This document shows, one piece after another, positions 57,143 through 64,000 of a stretch of DNA of 64,000 nucleotides (within the stretch, counting starts at the first letter, position 1; every line of letters starts with the position of its first letter). Both the position numbers and the translations under genes were made by a program. Origin of the DNA: Paracoccus methylarcula (GTDB lineage Bacteria > Pseudomonadota > Alphaproteobacteria > Rhodobacterales > Rhodobacteraceae); the NCBI RefSeq assembly GCF_003007735.2, contig NZ_PXNQ02000012.1, forward strand, positions 62,001 to 126,000. The letters are read 5' to 3'. The notes beneath the pieces were generated by a model that was not told the origin of the DNA, searched no databases, and saw only the letters and a list, made by a program, of their open reading frames with translations.

Positions 57143-57195
57143 GCTAGATCGAGAAACGGCCCTTCGGGATGTATGTCCTGGGGGGCTTTTCTTTT
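57143..57195 (+). ncRNA. Counter-transcribed RNA (incA-type) of the repABC replicon
   Basis: Rightward promoter TTGACA (57107-57112), 18-base spacer, TATCTT (57131-57136) predicts a start near 57143. The RNA would end in a stem GCCCTTCGGGA (57159-57169) / TCCTGGGGGGC (57176-57186), paired with a few G-U pairs, loop TGTATG, followed by TTTTCTTTT (57187-57195): a classic intrinsic terminator. Length about 53 bases, antisense to the repC leader, exactly where repABC plasmids encode the RNA that limits RepC synthesis and sets incompatibility. On the other strand the stem has C-A mismatches, so termination favours this direction. Confidence 0.78.
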
Positions 57196-57234
57196 GGTCC
57201 TACCGTGTCGTGCCTCCTTGCTGCTTCATTTGCC

Positions 57235-58161
57235 TCATCTTCCCGCCCGGCCTTCCTTTTTCTGCCAGTCGCGGTGAAGCTCTTCGATGCGATCGACCAG
57301 CCAATCGGCAAAGGCGCGGCCCTCGCCGGATAGTTCGATCACAGTTTTTCCCTTTGTTTTCCGTGCCTTTCCAAGCGACACCCCGTCTTGCCCCTGCAAG
57401 TCGCGCGGGGCGATCCGGGCAGGCTTCGGCGCGGCCAGCGAGGCCAGGACGGCCACGAAACGCGCGTCGGAATCCGGCCCCTTGGCGGCCTCGATCAGCG
57501 CTTCCGGGTCATGGCCCTTCGCCTTCTCGGCCAGCGTGAGCCAGCGGTCACGCCCCGCGGCAGGAGCCGCCCCGATGGCGCGGATCACCTCTTCCGAGAT
57601 GGCGTCGGTGACGCTCAGCATCCGCGAGATCACCGTCTTGTCGATCGACAACGCGTCGCAGATCACCTTGCGTTCATAGCCGACCCGGGTCATCTGCGCG
57701 GCGAAATTCGCCTTCTCGATGAAGCTCAGATCCTTGCGGGCGCTGTTTTCCTGCCCCTGCGCGACGATCAGCTCGCGGTCGTTCAACTGCCGCAGCATCG
57801 CCTTGACCGGCATCTGCAATTCGCGCAGCGCCCGGACCCGGCGGCGGCCGAACACCACCTCGTAGCGGCCCTCGTAATTCGGGCTGTGGCGCAAGAGGAC
57901 CGGCACCTGCTGGCCATATTCGGCCATGGATCGCTTCAGCGCCTCGATCCCCTCGGGGTCGTCGTCCAGCCGGTCCTTGATCCCGGCATCGTCGATCATG
58001 TCCGCCGGCACCTCGATCAGCGCGCGGGATTTCAGATCGGCGATGGAACGGCTGACCGCACCGATCGCACCGCGGCTGTAGCGGGGCGGGGCAGGGGAGT
58101 CCTCCTTGGCGGCCGAAGCGCCCTCGGTCATCAGCCCTTTCAGCAGGTCCTTGCGTGCCAT
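57235..58161 (-). CDS. repB: Plasmid partitioning protein RepB (ParB family)
   Basis: A 308-residue centromere-binding protein. The ParB N-domain is seen in RYEVVFGRRRVRALRELQMP and REL...QGQENSARKDLSFIEKA, followed by the helix-turn-helix (YERKVICDALSIDKTVISRMLSV) and a C-terminal dimerisation region. It probably binds the three GTTGACAGCTGTCAAC sites and works with RepA in segregation. It starts ten bases after repA ends. Confidence 0.94.
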   Translation of the reverse strand: MARKDLLKGLMTEGASAAKEDSPAPPRYSRGAIGAVSRSIADLKSRALIEVPADMIDDAGIKDRLDDDPEGIEALKRSMAEYGQQVPVLLRHSPNYEGRYEVVFGRRRVRALRELQMPVKAMLRQLNDRELIVAQGQENSARKDLSFIEKANFAAQMTRVGYERKVICDALSIDKTVISRMLSVTDAISEEVIRAIGAAPAAGRDRWLTLAEKAKGHDPEALIEAAKGPDSDARFVAVLASLAAPKPARIAPRDLQGQDGVSLGKARKTKGKTVIELSGEGRAFADWLVDRIEELHRDWQKKEGRAGR

Positions 58162-58171
58162 CTCTCCCCCT

Positions 58172-59347
58172 TCAGCGGCCCCATGCCGCCTGTATCAGCC
58201 CTTCGATCTCGCCATTGACGGCGTTCAGGCTTTCCATCGCGCGCTCATAGGTGGCGCGGGTGAATTGTGATTTCTCGATCTCGTAAAGCGTCTGCTTGGT
58301 GATCCCGGCATCGGAAATCGCCGTGGACTTCAGCACCGGATGGTTCAGGACATGCTCTCCGAACATCGATCGCATAAAGCTAACCATTTGATTTTGCGGG
58401 CCATCTCCGGGTTCATAGCGGGTGATGACATAGCGCATCCAGTCATAGGTCATGTCGCCCCCGGCCTCGGAGACCACGCCCAGGAGGTTCGAGGTCATCA
58501 GCAGGAACTGGCACATCGACATGACGTCCAGCATCTGCGGATGCACGGTCACAAGGATCGCCGTGGCGGCGGAGAGGGCGGACATGGTCAGGAATCCAAG
58601 CTGTGGCGGGCAGTCGATGACCACGACGTCGTAATCGGCCTCGACTTCGGCCAGCTTGTCGCCGATCCGGGTGAAAAAGATATTGCCCGAGCGTTCGATG
58701 ATGGCGCGCGGCGTCTCGTGCTCGAACTCCATCAGGTCGAGATTCCCGGGGATAAGGTCGAGATTCGTGAAATAGGTGCGCTGGATCACGTTGCGCAACG
58801 GCACCGGGTTCTCATAGCGAATCGCATCGTAAAGCGTGCCGCCATCCAGCAGGTCGAATTCCGGCTGGAAGCCGTGCAGCGCCGAAAGGCTGGCCTGCGG
58901 GTCAAGATCGATGCCCAGCACCCGGTATCCGTCCAGCGCCAGTTTCTGCGCAAGATGGGCGGCGGTGGTGGTCTTGCCCGAGCCGCCCTTGAAATTGATC
59001 ACCGTGATGACCTGAAGATGGTCCTCCCCGCGGCGTCCGGGCAGATAGGTGCCGGTGGATTTCGCACCTTTTTCCAACAGTTTGCGCAATTCCTGGATGT
59101 CGGAGGGGGTATAATAGCGCCGCCCGCCCGCCCGTGTCTCGGGGCTGGGGCCGCGGCCTTCGAGGTCCAGCTTGCGCAGATAGGCATCCTTGACGCCCAG
59201 CAGATCCGCCACCTCGCCGCTGGTGAACTTGCGCAATTCGCGCCTTGCGTCGGGCGGGAAAAGCTGTGCCCTATGCGCCTGCAGGCGCTCGGACAGCGCG
59301 AGTGCATGATCGCCCACCAGCTTGTCGATGCGAGTCTTCTGCCGCAT
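58172..59347 (-). CDS. repA: Plasmid partitioning protein RepA (ParA family ATPase)
   Basis: A 391-residue ParA-type ATPase with an N-terminal helix-turn-helix (RKFTSGEVADLLGVKDAYLRKL, about 40-65) that autorepresses the repABC promoter, a deviant Walker A FKGGSGKTTTAAHLAQKLAL, and Walker B YDVVVIDCPPQLGFLTMSAL. Together with RepB it segregates the replicon. First gene of repABC; its promoter lies in the 245 bases shared with the divergent nucleotidyltransferase gene. Confidence 0.95.
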   Translation of the reverse strand: MRQKTRIDKLVGDHALALSERLQAHRAQLFPPDARRELRKFTSGEVADLLGVKDAYLRKLDLEGRGPSPETRAGGRRYYTPSDIQELRKLLEKGAKSTGTYLPGRRGEDHLQVITVINFKGGSGKTTTAAHLAQKLALDGYRVLGIDLDPQASLSALHGFQPEFDLLDGGTLYDAIRYENPVPLRNVIQRTYFTNLDLIPGNLDLMEFEHETPRAIIERSGNIFFTRIGDKLAEVEADYDVVVIDCPPQLGFLTMSALSAATAILVTVHPQMLDVMSMCQFLLMTSNLLGVVSEAGGDMTYDWMRYVITRYEPGDGPQNQMVSFMRSMFGEHVLNHPVLKSTAISDAGITKQTLYEIEKSQFTRATYERAMESLNAVNGEIEGLIQAAWGR

Positions 59348-59526
59348 TCTGCCCCTCGATTCTCTGCGGCTGTTGATGCGTTTGTTACGCTTTAAGCCGT
59401 CTTATTCTGTTTGCTCCGTAAATAAATGGCCCGAAACCCCGATTCTCGCAAGCATTTTCTGTATGCTCCCCCGATATCTGGTGGTGCGCTCCGCGCCGGA
59501 CACTAGACGGGTCATCGCTCGCCCAT

Positions 59527-59593
59527 GATGTTCAACAATCTTTCCATTTGTTGAACATCGCTGTATTCTACAGTCACAGGAATTGTTGAACAT
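59527..59593. promoter_or_regulatory. Palindromic operator plus third half-site before the nucleotidyltransferase gene
   Basis: Perfect 12-base arms GATGTTCAACAA (59527-59538) and TTGTTGAACATC (59548-59559) flank a 9-base centre. A third half-site TTGTTGAACAT (59583-59593) covers the gene's start codon. Spacing of the two direct half-sites is 35 bases. This strongly suggests a repressor site controlling the downstream gene, and perhaps repA on the other side. Confidence 0.65.
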
Positions 59594-60602
59594 GCCCGAG
59601 CATCACAGCCAGATCGCCCATGCCGCCTATCACGACCTGCTGCGCGCGTTGCGCGAAGAGGCGGTGTCCGACCTGCGCGGCACGCCGACGAAGGTGACGC
59701 GGAACGGGCGGATCTATTGGTATGACAGTTTCCGCGTCGGCAGCGAGGTGCGCAAGCATTACATCGGCGAGGACAGCGATGCGCTGCGCGCCCTGTTCGC
59801 GCGGCACCGCGAGGCCCGCGCCCCGGCGCAGGAACGCCGCCGCGCCCGCGCCCGGCTGGTGCGGCTGCTCAGGACCGAAGGGTTCCTCGGCCTCGATCCC
59901 TCGACCGGCAGCCTGATGGCGGCGCTGGCCGGGGCAGGGGTGTTCCGCTTGGGCGGCACGGTGGTCGGCACCCATGCCTTCCGCCTGTATGAAGGAGAGC
60001 TGAACCTGCGCTATGACCTGACGCAGGCAGCGCAGACCGACGATCTGGACATCGCCAGTTTCGAGCGCCTGTCGCTGGCATTGGAGGATGCCGCCGCCCC
60101 GCCGGTCCAGCAGGTGCTGGGCGATTTCGCCTTCAGCCCGGCCCCCAGCCTGGAACCGGGCCGGACATGGCGCTGGCGGCAGAGCTCGGGCAACGCGCTG
60201 GTCGAGTTCCTGACCCCGGCTTTCGGCGAGGAGGGGCTGCGCAACCTGCCCGCGCTTGGCGTGCAGGCGCAGGCGCTGAACCATCTGAATTACCTGATCG
60301 CCGAGCCGATCGCCGCCGCCATCCCCTATCGCAGCGGCGTGCTGGTCCAGGTCCCCCGCCCCGAACGCTATGCCATCCACAAGCTGATCGTGGCCGAACG
60401 CCGCCGCGACGCCGACCGCATCAAGGCGCAAAAGGACCGCGCACAAGCCGCCTTCCTGATCGAGGCGCTGGCCACGGACCGCCCCGAGGACCTGCTCGAC
60501 GCGCTCGAGGATGCCCGCGACCGTGGCCCGAAATGGCGCGACCGCATTACCGCCAGCCTGGCCCGCATGCCCGAGACAGCGGAATTGCTGCAAGCGCTCT
60601 GA
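59592..60602 (+). CDS. GSU2403-type nucleotidyltransferase-fold protein
   Basis: A 336-residue protein that I recognise as the GSU2403 group (Pfam NTP_transf_8-like): RNGRIYWYDSFRVGSEVRKHYIGED near the N-terminus and RLGGTVVGTHAFRLYEGELN at about residue 120, with acidic residues further on (TDDLDIASF) that would bind metal in a polymerase-beta-type nucleotidyltransferase fold. The biological role of this group is not established. ATG 59592 has AGGA ten bases upstream; a TTG at 59583 is too close to it. It is divergent from repA. Confidence 0.75.
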   Translation: MPEHHSQIAHAAYHDLLRALREEAVSDLRGTPTKVTRNGRIYWYDSFRVGSEVRKHYIGEDSDALRALFARHREARAPAQERRRARARLVRLLRTEGFLGLDPSTGSLMAALAGAGVFRLGGTVVGTHAFRLYEGELNLRYDLTQAAQTDDLDIASFERLSLALEDAAAPPVQQVLGDFAFSPAPSLEPGRTWRWRQSSGNALVEFLTPAFGEEGLRNLPALGVQAQALNHLNYLIAEPIAAAIPYRSGVLVQVPRPERYAIHKLIVAERRRDADRIKAQKDRAQAAFLIEALATDRPEDLLDALEDARDRGPKWRDRITASLARMPETAELLQAL

Positions 60603-60616
60603 CGCCCGCCGTTCCC

Positions 60617-60715
60617 TTCTTCTTCATGCAAATATCCCCGGGGTCGCCGGCCGGTCGCGCCACTGGTTCGAGAACCAGCCGGCGACGGGCAGGCAGCCCC
60701 CGGCCATCGCGGGAC
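60617..60715. repeat. REP-like palindromic element, copy 3 (extended)
   Basis: Shares TTCTTCATGCAAATATCC (from 60620) and the CATCGCGGGAC end (60705-60715) with copies 1 and 2, but carries about 35 extra bases including a small palindrome CTGGTTC / GAACCAG. It lies between the convergent nucleotidyltransferase and recombinase genes and may serve as a two-way terminator. Confidence 0.72.
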
Positions 60716-60760
60716 ACATCCTCCATTTCCCGGCAGATTTGCCGATTTACCTTCGCCCGA

Positions 60761-61843
60761 TCACAACCCGGCGGCTCTGGTCAGGTTGACCCGGAACCGG
60801 TCGCGGCGGCGCTGATAGCGGCGGGTCATCTCGGCCGAGGCATGGCCCAGCTGCTTCTGGACGTAACGCTCGTCGATCTCGGCCGAGGAGGCGAGGCCGG
60901 CGCGCAGCGAATGACCGGAAAAAAGCTTCAACCGCTCGGCTTCCGGCAGATCGGGGCGCAGCCCGGCATCGCGCGCGTAGCGCTTGATCAGCCGCGCCAC
61001 ATGCCGGTCATTCAGCCGCTGCGGCAGGACGTGCCTGCCGTCGCGCGTCACCGCCACGAAAATCGGCCCGGCGGTGATCTTCCCGAAGCGCAGCCATTGC
61101 TCCAGCGCATGGACCGGGCAGGTCGGGCCGCTGGAACCCCGTCCGATCTCGACCTCGCGCCAGCCGGTCTTGGCATTCAGCGTGAGCAGGACACCATCCG
61201 CGAACAGCTCGATCCAGCCGCCCGAGTCCGGGGTGTCGTCCTTGTGGACGTCCAGGCCAGTGATTTCGCTCCGACGCAATCCGCCCGCATAGCCCAGCAG
61301 CAGGATCGCCCGGTCGCGCAGCCCGCGCAGGTCATGCGGCAGGGTGGCCAGCATGGCGCGGATGTCATCCGGCCCGATGGGGTCCTTCTGCACCGGCGGC
61401 CGGGCATGGCGGCGGCGGATCCCGGCCAGCACGGTGGCGATGTGGCGGTCGCTCCGCGCCAGCGCAAAGCCGCGCTGCGTGTAATTCCAGGCCAGGCCCG
61501 AGAGGCGGCGTTCGATCGTGGTCACCGACAGAGCAGGGGCGCCGTCCACCGGCGCGGCCAGATCGGCAAGGTAGAGGCCGATCATCTCGGGCGCGGGCGG
61601 CAGGGGATCGGTTCCCTTCATCCGGCACCAGCGGGCAAAATGCGCCCAATCCTGCGCATAGGCTTTCAGGGTGTTGTCCGAAACTGCGGCCCGGGCATAG
61701 TCGCGGGCGGTGTGGACAAGGCGGTCGAGCGTGCCGGATCCGGCGACATGCGCGGGCAGGGCGATGGGATCGGGGCGATTCCTCTCGTCCGGCTCCTGCT
61801 GCTGCGTCGGCTGTCCGGGCGTCGAGGGCGATTTGCGCTGCAT
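60761..61843 (-). CDS. Tyrosine recombinase (plasmid-type integrase/resolvase)
   Basis: A 360-residue recombinase with an N-terminal SAM-like core-binding domain (about 45-150, SDNTLKAYAQDWAHFARWC) and a catalytic domain showing Arg in GYAGGLRRSEITGL, Lys in LLTLNAKTGWREVEI, His-x-x-Arg in SGHSLRAGLASSAE, His in QKQLGHASAEM and the nucleophile Tyr in TRRYQRRR. It is close to plasmid-borne phage-type integrases that resolve multimers. A 12-base-arm inverted repeat 30 bases upstream is a candidate target. No insertion genes or attachment repeats surround it, which favours resolution over integration. Confidence 0.9.
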   Translation of the reverse strand: MQRKSPSTPGQPTQQQEPDERNRPDPIALPAHVAGSGTLDRLVHTARDYARAAVSDNTLKAYAQDWAHFARWCRMKGTDPLPPAPEMIGLYLADLAAPVDGAPALSVTTIERRLSGLAWNYTQRGFALARSDRHIATVLAGIRRRHARPPVQKDPIGPDDIRAMLATLPHDLRGLRDRAILLLGYAGGLRRSEITGLDVHKDDTPDSGGWIELFADGVLLTLNAKTGWREVEIGRGSSGPTCPVHALEQWLRFGKITAGPIFVAVTRDGRHVLPQRLNDRHVARLIKRYARDAGLRPDLPEAERLKLFSGHSLRAGLASSAEIDERYVQKQLGHASAEMTRRYQRRRDRFRVNLTRAAGL

Positions 61844-61872
61844 TTTGACCCTTGTCCGGGGTGGATTTGTTC

Positions 61873-61901
61873 ATGTCCGATAATGGAAGATTATCGGACA
61901 T
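61873..61901. other. Inverted repeat between the recombinase and the DUF1403-like gene: candidate recombination core site
   Basis: Perfect arms ATGTCCGATAAT (61873-61884) and ATTATCGGACAT (61890-61901) flank a 5-base centre GGAAG. The arm length and short asymmetric centre are like core sites of tyrosine recombinases. It lies 30 bases from the recombinase start and 77 from the divergent gene, so it could equally be an operator. Confidence 0.6.
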
Positions 61902-61977
61902 ATCCAAGAACTGCAAGAGGCGGCGGAATATGGCGATAATTCTTTCCTAAAGCGCCATCATGTGATAGGCATTCCGC

Positions 61978-62430
61978 ATGAAAATGAGCAATGATGTCGG
62001 CTCCGAAGAGGACCTCACCGGGGCGTTTCGCTTCGATTTGGCGCCGGGCTGGATCCGGGCCGAGACCGCGCAAGACCCTGACCAGGCACGGTTTCTGGCC
62101 GGGGCGGCGCTGGCCAGTCTGCATCCGGTGGGTATGGGACGCGCATCGGTGCCGATGGCGCTGTTATGCGACCGGCTGGCGCTGCTGGCCGCCGAGGCCA
62201 GTTTGCGCCTGATGGGAAAGCCCGCCGGGCTGGCGGCGCTGCGCGATGCCGTGCATCTGCTGCGCCCTTCCGAGCATCCGGATCCGGCAGGAGCGGTGGC
62301 GCTCACCTGGCGGCAGGCGGCGCGGCAACACCTGGAGAGGGGGACAGGAGGGACCGCGCCGCTGGCGGCGGCGGCAACAGCCTATGAAGACAGCCGGGCC
62401 GATCACCCCGGCGATCTGCCGGCGGCCTGA
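61978..62430 (+). CDS. DUF1403-like protein, N-terminal part of a probably frameshifted gene
   Basis: As read, 150 residues: WIRAETAQDPDQARFLAGAA, FDLAPGW and MALLCDRLALLAAEASLRL, then LRDAVHLLRPSEHPDPAGAV. I recognise the DUF1403 type found on alphaproteobacterial plasmids, whose proteins are about 300 residues. This frame stops exactly where the next frame (from 62430) takes up the C-terminal half. One extra C in GGCGGCCTGATG near 62427 would give DLPAALMAAEAALAVALGW and a single 290-residue protein. Function unknown. Confidence 0.7.
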   Translation: MKMSNDVGSEEDLTGAFRFDLAPGWIRAETAQDPDQARFLAGAALASLHPVGMGRASVPMALLCDRLALLAAEASLRLMGKPAGLAALRDAVHLLRPSEHPDPAGAVALTWRQAARQHLERGTGGTAPLAAAATAYEDSRADHPGDLPAA

Positions 62431-62849
62431 TGGCGGCGGAGGCCGCTCTGGCCGTCGCGCTTGGTTGGTCGTCCATGCTGCCGGTGCTCACACCGGGATT
62501 TTCGCGACGGGACCTGACGCTCGGCGGTGCGGATCTGGAACTGGCCTGCGCGCGGGCGCTGGTGACATCGGCGCCGCGGGTGCAACGGTTGGCCGGGGAC
62601 CTGGCACGCCGCGCCGCAAAGCTGCGGGCCGTGGCGCCGAAGCTGCGGGCAAAGGCGGCGCCGGCGGCGGTGGATCTGCTGCTCAAGGTCGATGCGCTGA
62701 CCCCGGCGCTGGCGCTGAGCCCGGTGGTGCAGGGGACGGCGGCGCGCATGTCAGACCGGGCGGCGCGGCGCTTCTGTGACCGGCTGGTCGCGCTTGGCGT
62801 GCTGCGCGAGTTCAGCGGCCGCGCCGCGTTCCGGATCTACGGGTTGTGA
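62430..62849 (+). CDS. DUF1403-like protein, C-terminal part
   Basis: As read, 139 residues: ALAVALGWSSMLPVLTPGFS, ADLELACARALVTSAPRVQRLAGD, KLRAVAPKLRAKAAPAAVDLLL and a C-terminal MSDRAARRFCDRLVALGVLR then FSGRAAFRIYGL that looks like a small winged helix. It overlaps the stop of the N-terminal part, so it is either translated by coupling or, more likely, the second half of one gene. It overlaps the ScpB-like gene's start by four bases. Confidence 0.7.
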   Translation: MAAEAALAVALGWSSMLPVLTPGFSRRDLTLGGADLELACARALVTSAPRVQRLAGDLARRAAKLRAVAPKLRAKAAPAAVDLLLKVDALTPALALSPVVQGTAARMSDRAARRFCDRLVALGVLREFSGRAAFRIYGL

Positions 62850-63493
62850 CGATGGGGGCGGAACCAAGGCAATCAGGGCGCGAAGAGGCGGTCCTGGATC
62901 GGGAGCTGGACGATCTCCCGGCTGAGCTGCGCTGGCGCGAATGGCAGCGGCGCATCGAGGCGGTGCTGTTCGCCTCGGCCGAGCCGGTCTCGCGCGAGGT
63001 GCTGGCACGGGTCGTGGGGCAGGGGGCAAGCGTCGACCTGCTGCTGGACGATCTGCGGGCGGATCTGGCCGATCGGCCCTATGCGCTGCACCGGGTCGGC
63101 ACTGGCTGGGCGCTGCGCACCCGCCCGGCCTATGCCGATGCGATCCGCGCCGCCGCCGGTCCCGATCCCGGCCCGGTGCCGCTGCGCGAGGGGGAACTGG
63201 CGCTGCTGGCCGCCATCGCCTGGCACCAGCCGATCACCCGGTCCGGGCTGGCGGCGCTGTTCGGCGGCAAGGTCAGCCGCGACGCGCTGGCGCATCTGCG
63301 CGCCCGCGACCTGATCGCGCCCGGCCCGCGCAGCCCGGAACCGGGGGCGCCGCAGAGCTTCGTGACCACGGAGGGTTTTCTGGACCTGTTCGGGCTGGAG
63401 GGGTTGCAGGAGCTGCCTGATCTGCCTGCCGCCGCCAGCGATCCCGCTCCCGACGCCGGCATCCACTGGCCACTGGGCGAGGAGGAGGTGTGA
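62846..63493 (+). CDS. scpB: ScpB-like protein (SMC-Scp complex subunit family)
   Basis: A 215-residue protein of the ScpB family, two winged helices that bind the kleisin ScpA in the SMC complex: residues about 30-110 (WQRRIEAVLFASAEPVSREVLARVVG, ALHRVGTGWALRTRPAYA) and 110-190 (LREGELALLAAIAWHQPITR, VTTEGFLDLFGLEGLQELPDL). No scpA or smc gene is near. GTG start overlaps the DUF1403-like stop, so the two are translationally coupled and may act together; DUF1403 could stand in for the kleisin partner (inference). Confidence 0.85.
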   Translation: MTMGAEPRQSGREEAVLDRELDDLPAELRWREWQRRIEAVLFASAEPVSREVLARVVGQGASVDLLLDDLRADLADRPYALHRVGTGWALRTRPAYADAIRAAAGPDPGPVPLREGELALLAAIAWHQPITRSGLAALFGGKVSRDALAHLRARDLIAPGPRSPEPGAPQSFVTTEGFLDLFGLEGLQELPDLPAAASDPAPDAGIHWPLGEEEV

Positions 63494-63797
63494 CGGCGTG
63501 GCGTTCGGGACGCTCTGGGGCCAGACAGTGCTTGGGCGTGGGGTCTCGACGCCTATAGGCACCATAAACTGTTGAATTTCCGATTGGGGTGCGGTCAGCC
63601 ACCGAAGCCGTTTCACAAATACTTAGCATAATCATACAATGACCGGGGACGGGCTGGCTCCATACGATCAGTCTTTTCGCGTTCGTGCCTGACCAAAGGG
63701 CATATTCGCTTTGCGGGCCGGAACATGAAGTCCCGCATGCCCTGCTTTGAGCTGATCAGAACGTTCATGCCCCTCGCGGAGTAAGATCAAAGGAAAG
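63494..63797. other. Intergenic region, no gene seen
   Basis: GC content falls compared with the preceding genes (AT-rich patch at about 63605-63640) and no frame has recognisable content. The drop suggests the edge of a differently derived segment. Confidence 0.4.
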
Positions 63798-64000
63798 ATG
63801 ACGACTGTGAGACGTTTCAAAATGCTTCAGGAACGGTTTTCCATGCGCAAGGAATTGAGCGATCTCCCCACAGATGAAATGCCTGTCAATCTACCTTCCG
63901 GTCCCGGGACAGCAAATGCCCTTCATGAAATGTTCGACAGGGTCGGTTTTCCTTGGCGCGAAACCTGTCAGGACCTCATCGATCGCTACGGTCTGATTTG
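63798..64000 (+). CDS. Unrecognised protein, N-terminal part (3' cut by window edge)
   Basis: ATG at 63798 with an AAAGGAAAG ribosome site opens a frame that runs off the window: MTTVRRFKMLQERFSMRKEL, then LPTDEMPVNLPSGPG and MFDRVGFPWRETCQDLIDRY. I do not recognise the family. Base and codon use is less GC-rich than most of the window (TTT, AAA, GAA, CTT codons are common), hinting at transfer. Sixty-seven codons are visible. Confidence 0.55.
   Translation, partial: MTTVRRFKMLQERFSMRKELSDLPTDEMPVNLPSGPGTANALHEMFDRVGFPWRETCQDLIDRYGLI

Noticed and set aside
60761..63493. The recombinase as part of an integrated phage or genomic island
   Set aside because: No phage, excisionase or cargo genes and no flanking attachment repeats are seen; the neighbours are replicon-maintenance genes.

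Overview
The window is high-GC alphaproteobacterial DNA that looks like Rhodobacteraceae, most probably Paracoccus or a close relative. The reasons are a repABC replication module, many TRAP and ABC uptake systems, a HutF-type histidine pathway, and the codon style. A complete repA-repB-repC set with parS-like palindromes and a counter-transcribed RNA at about 55.7-59.4 kb indicates an extrachromosomal replicon (large plasmid or chromid). Nearly everything else is accessory catabolism and transport.

Layout. (1) 1-7.1 kb: the 3' end of katG, then a sulfur-flavoured minus-strand set: a periplasmic tandem rhodanese, a YeeE/YedE-type sulfur transporter and a tiny secreted protein, followed by an arylsulfotransferase-like protein, a membrane-anchored sulfotransferase and a small membrane protein. 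(2) 7.4-15.5 kb: a TRAP transporter with two CaiB-type CoA-transferases, an acyl-CoA dehydrogenase and a MaoC protein, divergent from an IclR regulator with an inverted-repeat operator between them. This fits uptake and CoA-dependent breakdown of an unidentified carboxylic acid. (3) 15.5-27.7 kb: an amino-sugar regulon in two divergent arms. The minus arm is cutC, a Gfo/Idh/MocA oxidoreductase, a sugar ABC transporter and nagB. The plus arm is a regulator with an RpiR-type head and DeoR-type tail, an AgaS-like isomerase, a ROK kinase, a GatZ/KbaZ-like subunit and nagA. (4) 27.7-29.6 kb: a graveyard of truncated genes. (5) 29.6-40.2 kb: a polar amino-acid ABC transporter and a complete histidine-utilisation locus (hutUGHI / hutFC). 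(6) 40.2-47.2 kb: cell-envelope genes (OmpA-like protein with a charged coiled coil, L,D-transpeptidase, cyclopropane synthase) and a TAXI-type TRAP system. (7) 47.5-55.3 kb: an arabinofuranoside operon (GH51 enzyme plus ABC importer) with a FadR-type GntR regulator and matching operator, then a head-to-head pair of decapitated genes (ROK regulator / sugar ABC ATPase). (8) 55.3-64 kb: the replicon backbone. It holds repABC, parS-like sites, a counter-transcribed RNA, a GSU2403-type nucleotidyltransferase with its own palindromic operator, and a tyrosine recombinase facing a DUF1403-like plus ScpB-like pair across a 12-bp-arm inverted repeat.

A pervasive oddity is that at least seven otherwise well-conserved genes are broken by what look like one- or two-base indels, mostly in short GC runs (dctM, the oxidoreductase, gatZ, the Asp/Glu-type racemase, the OmpA-like gene, the ROK gene and the DUF1403-like gene; possibly also the repC leader). 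This may be consensus error rather than decay, and it matters for reading every broken gene here.

The most interesting candidate for an under-described system is the recombinase / DUF1403 / ScpB module with its site-like inverted repeat next to repABC, read here as a plasmid multimer-resolution and DNA-organisation cassette. All calls rest on reading sequence and family knowledge; no database search was run.
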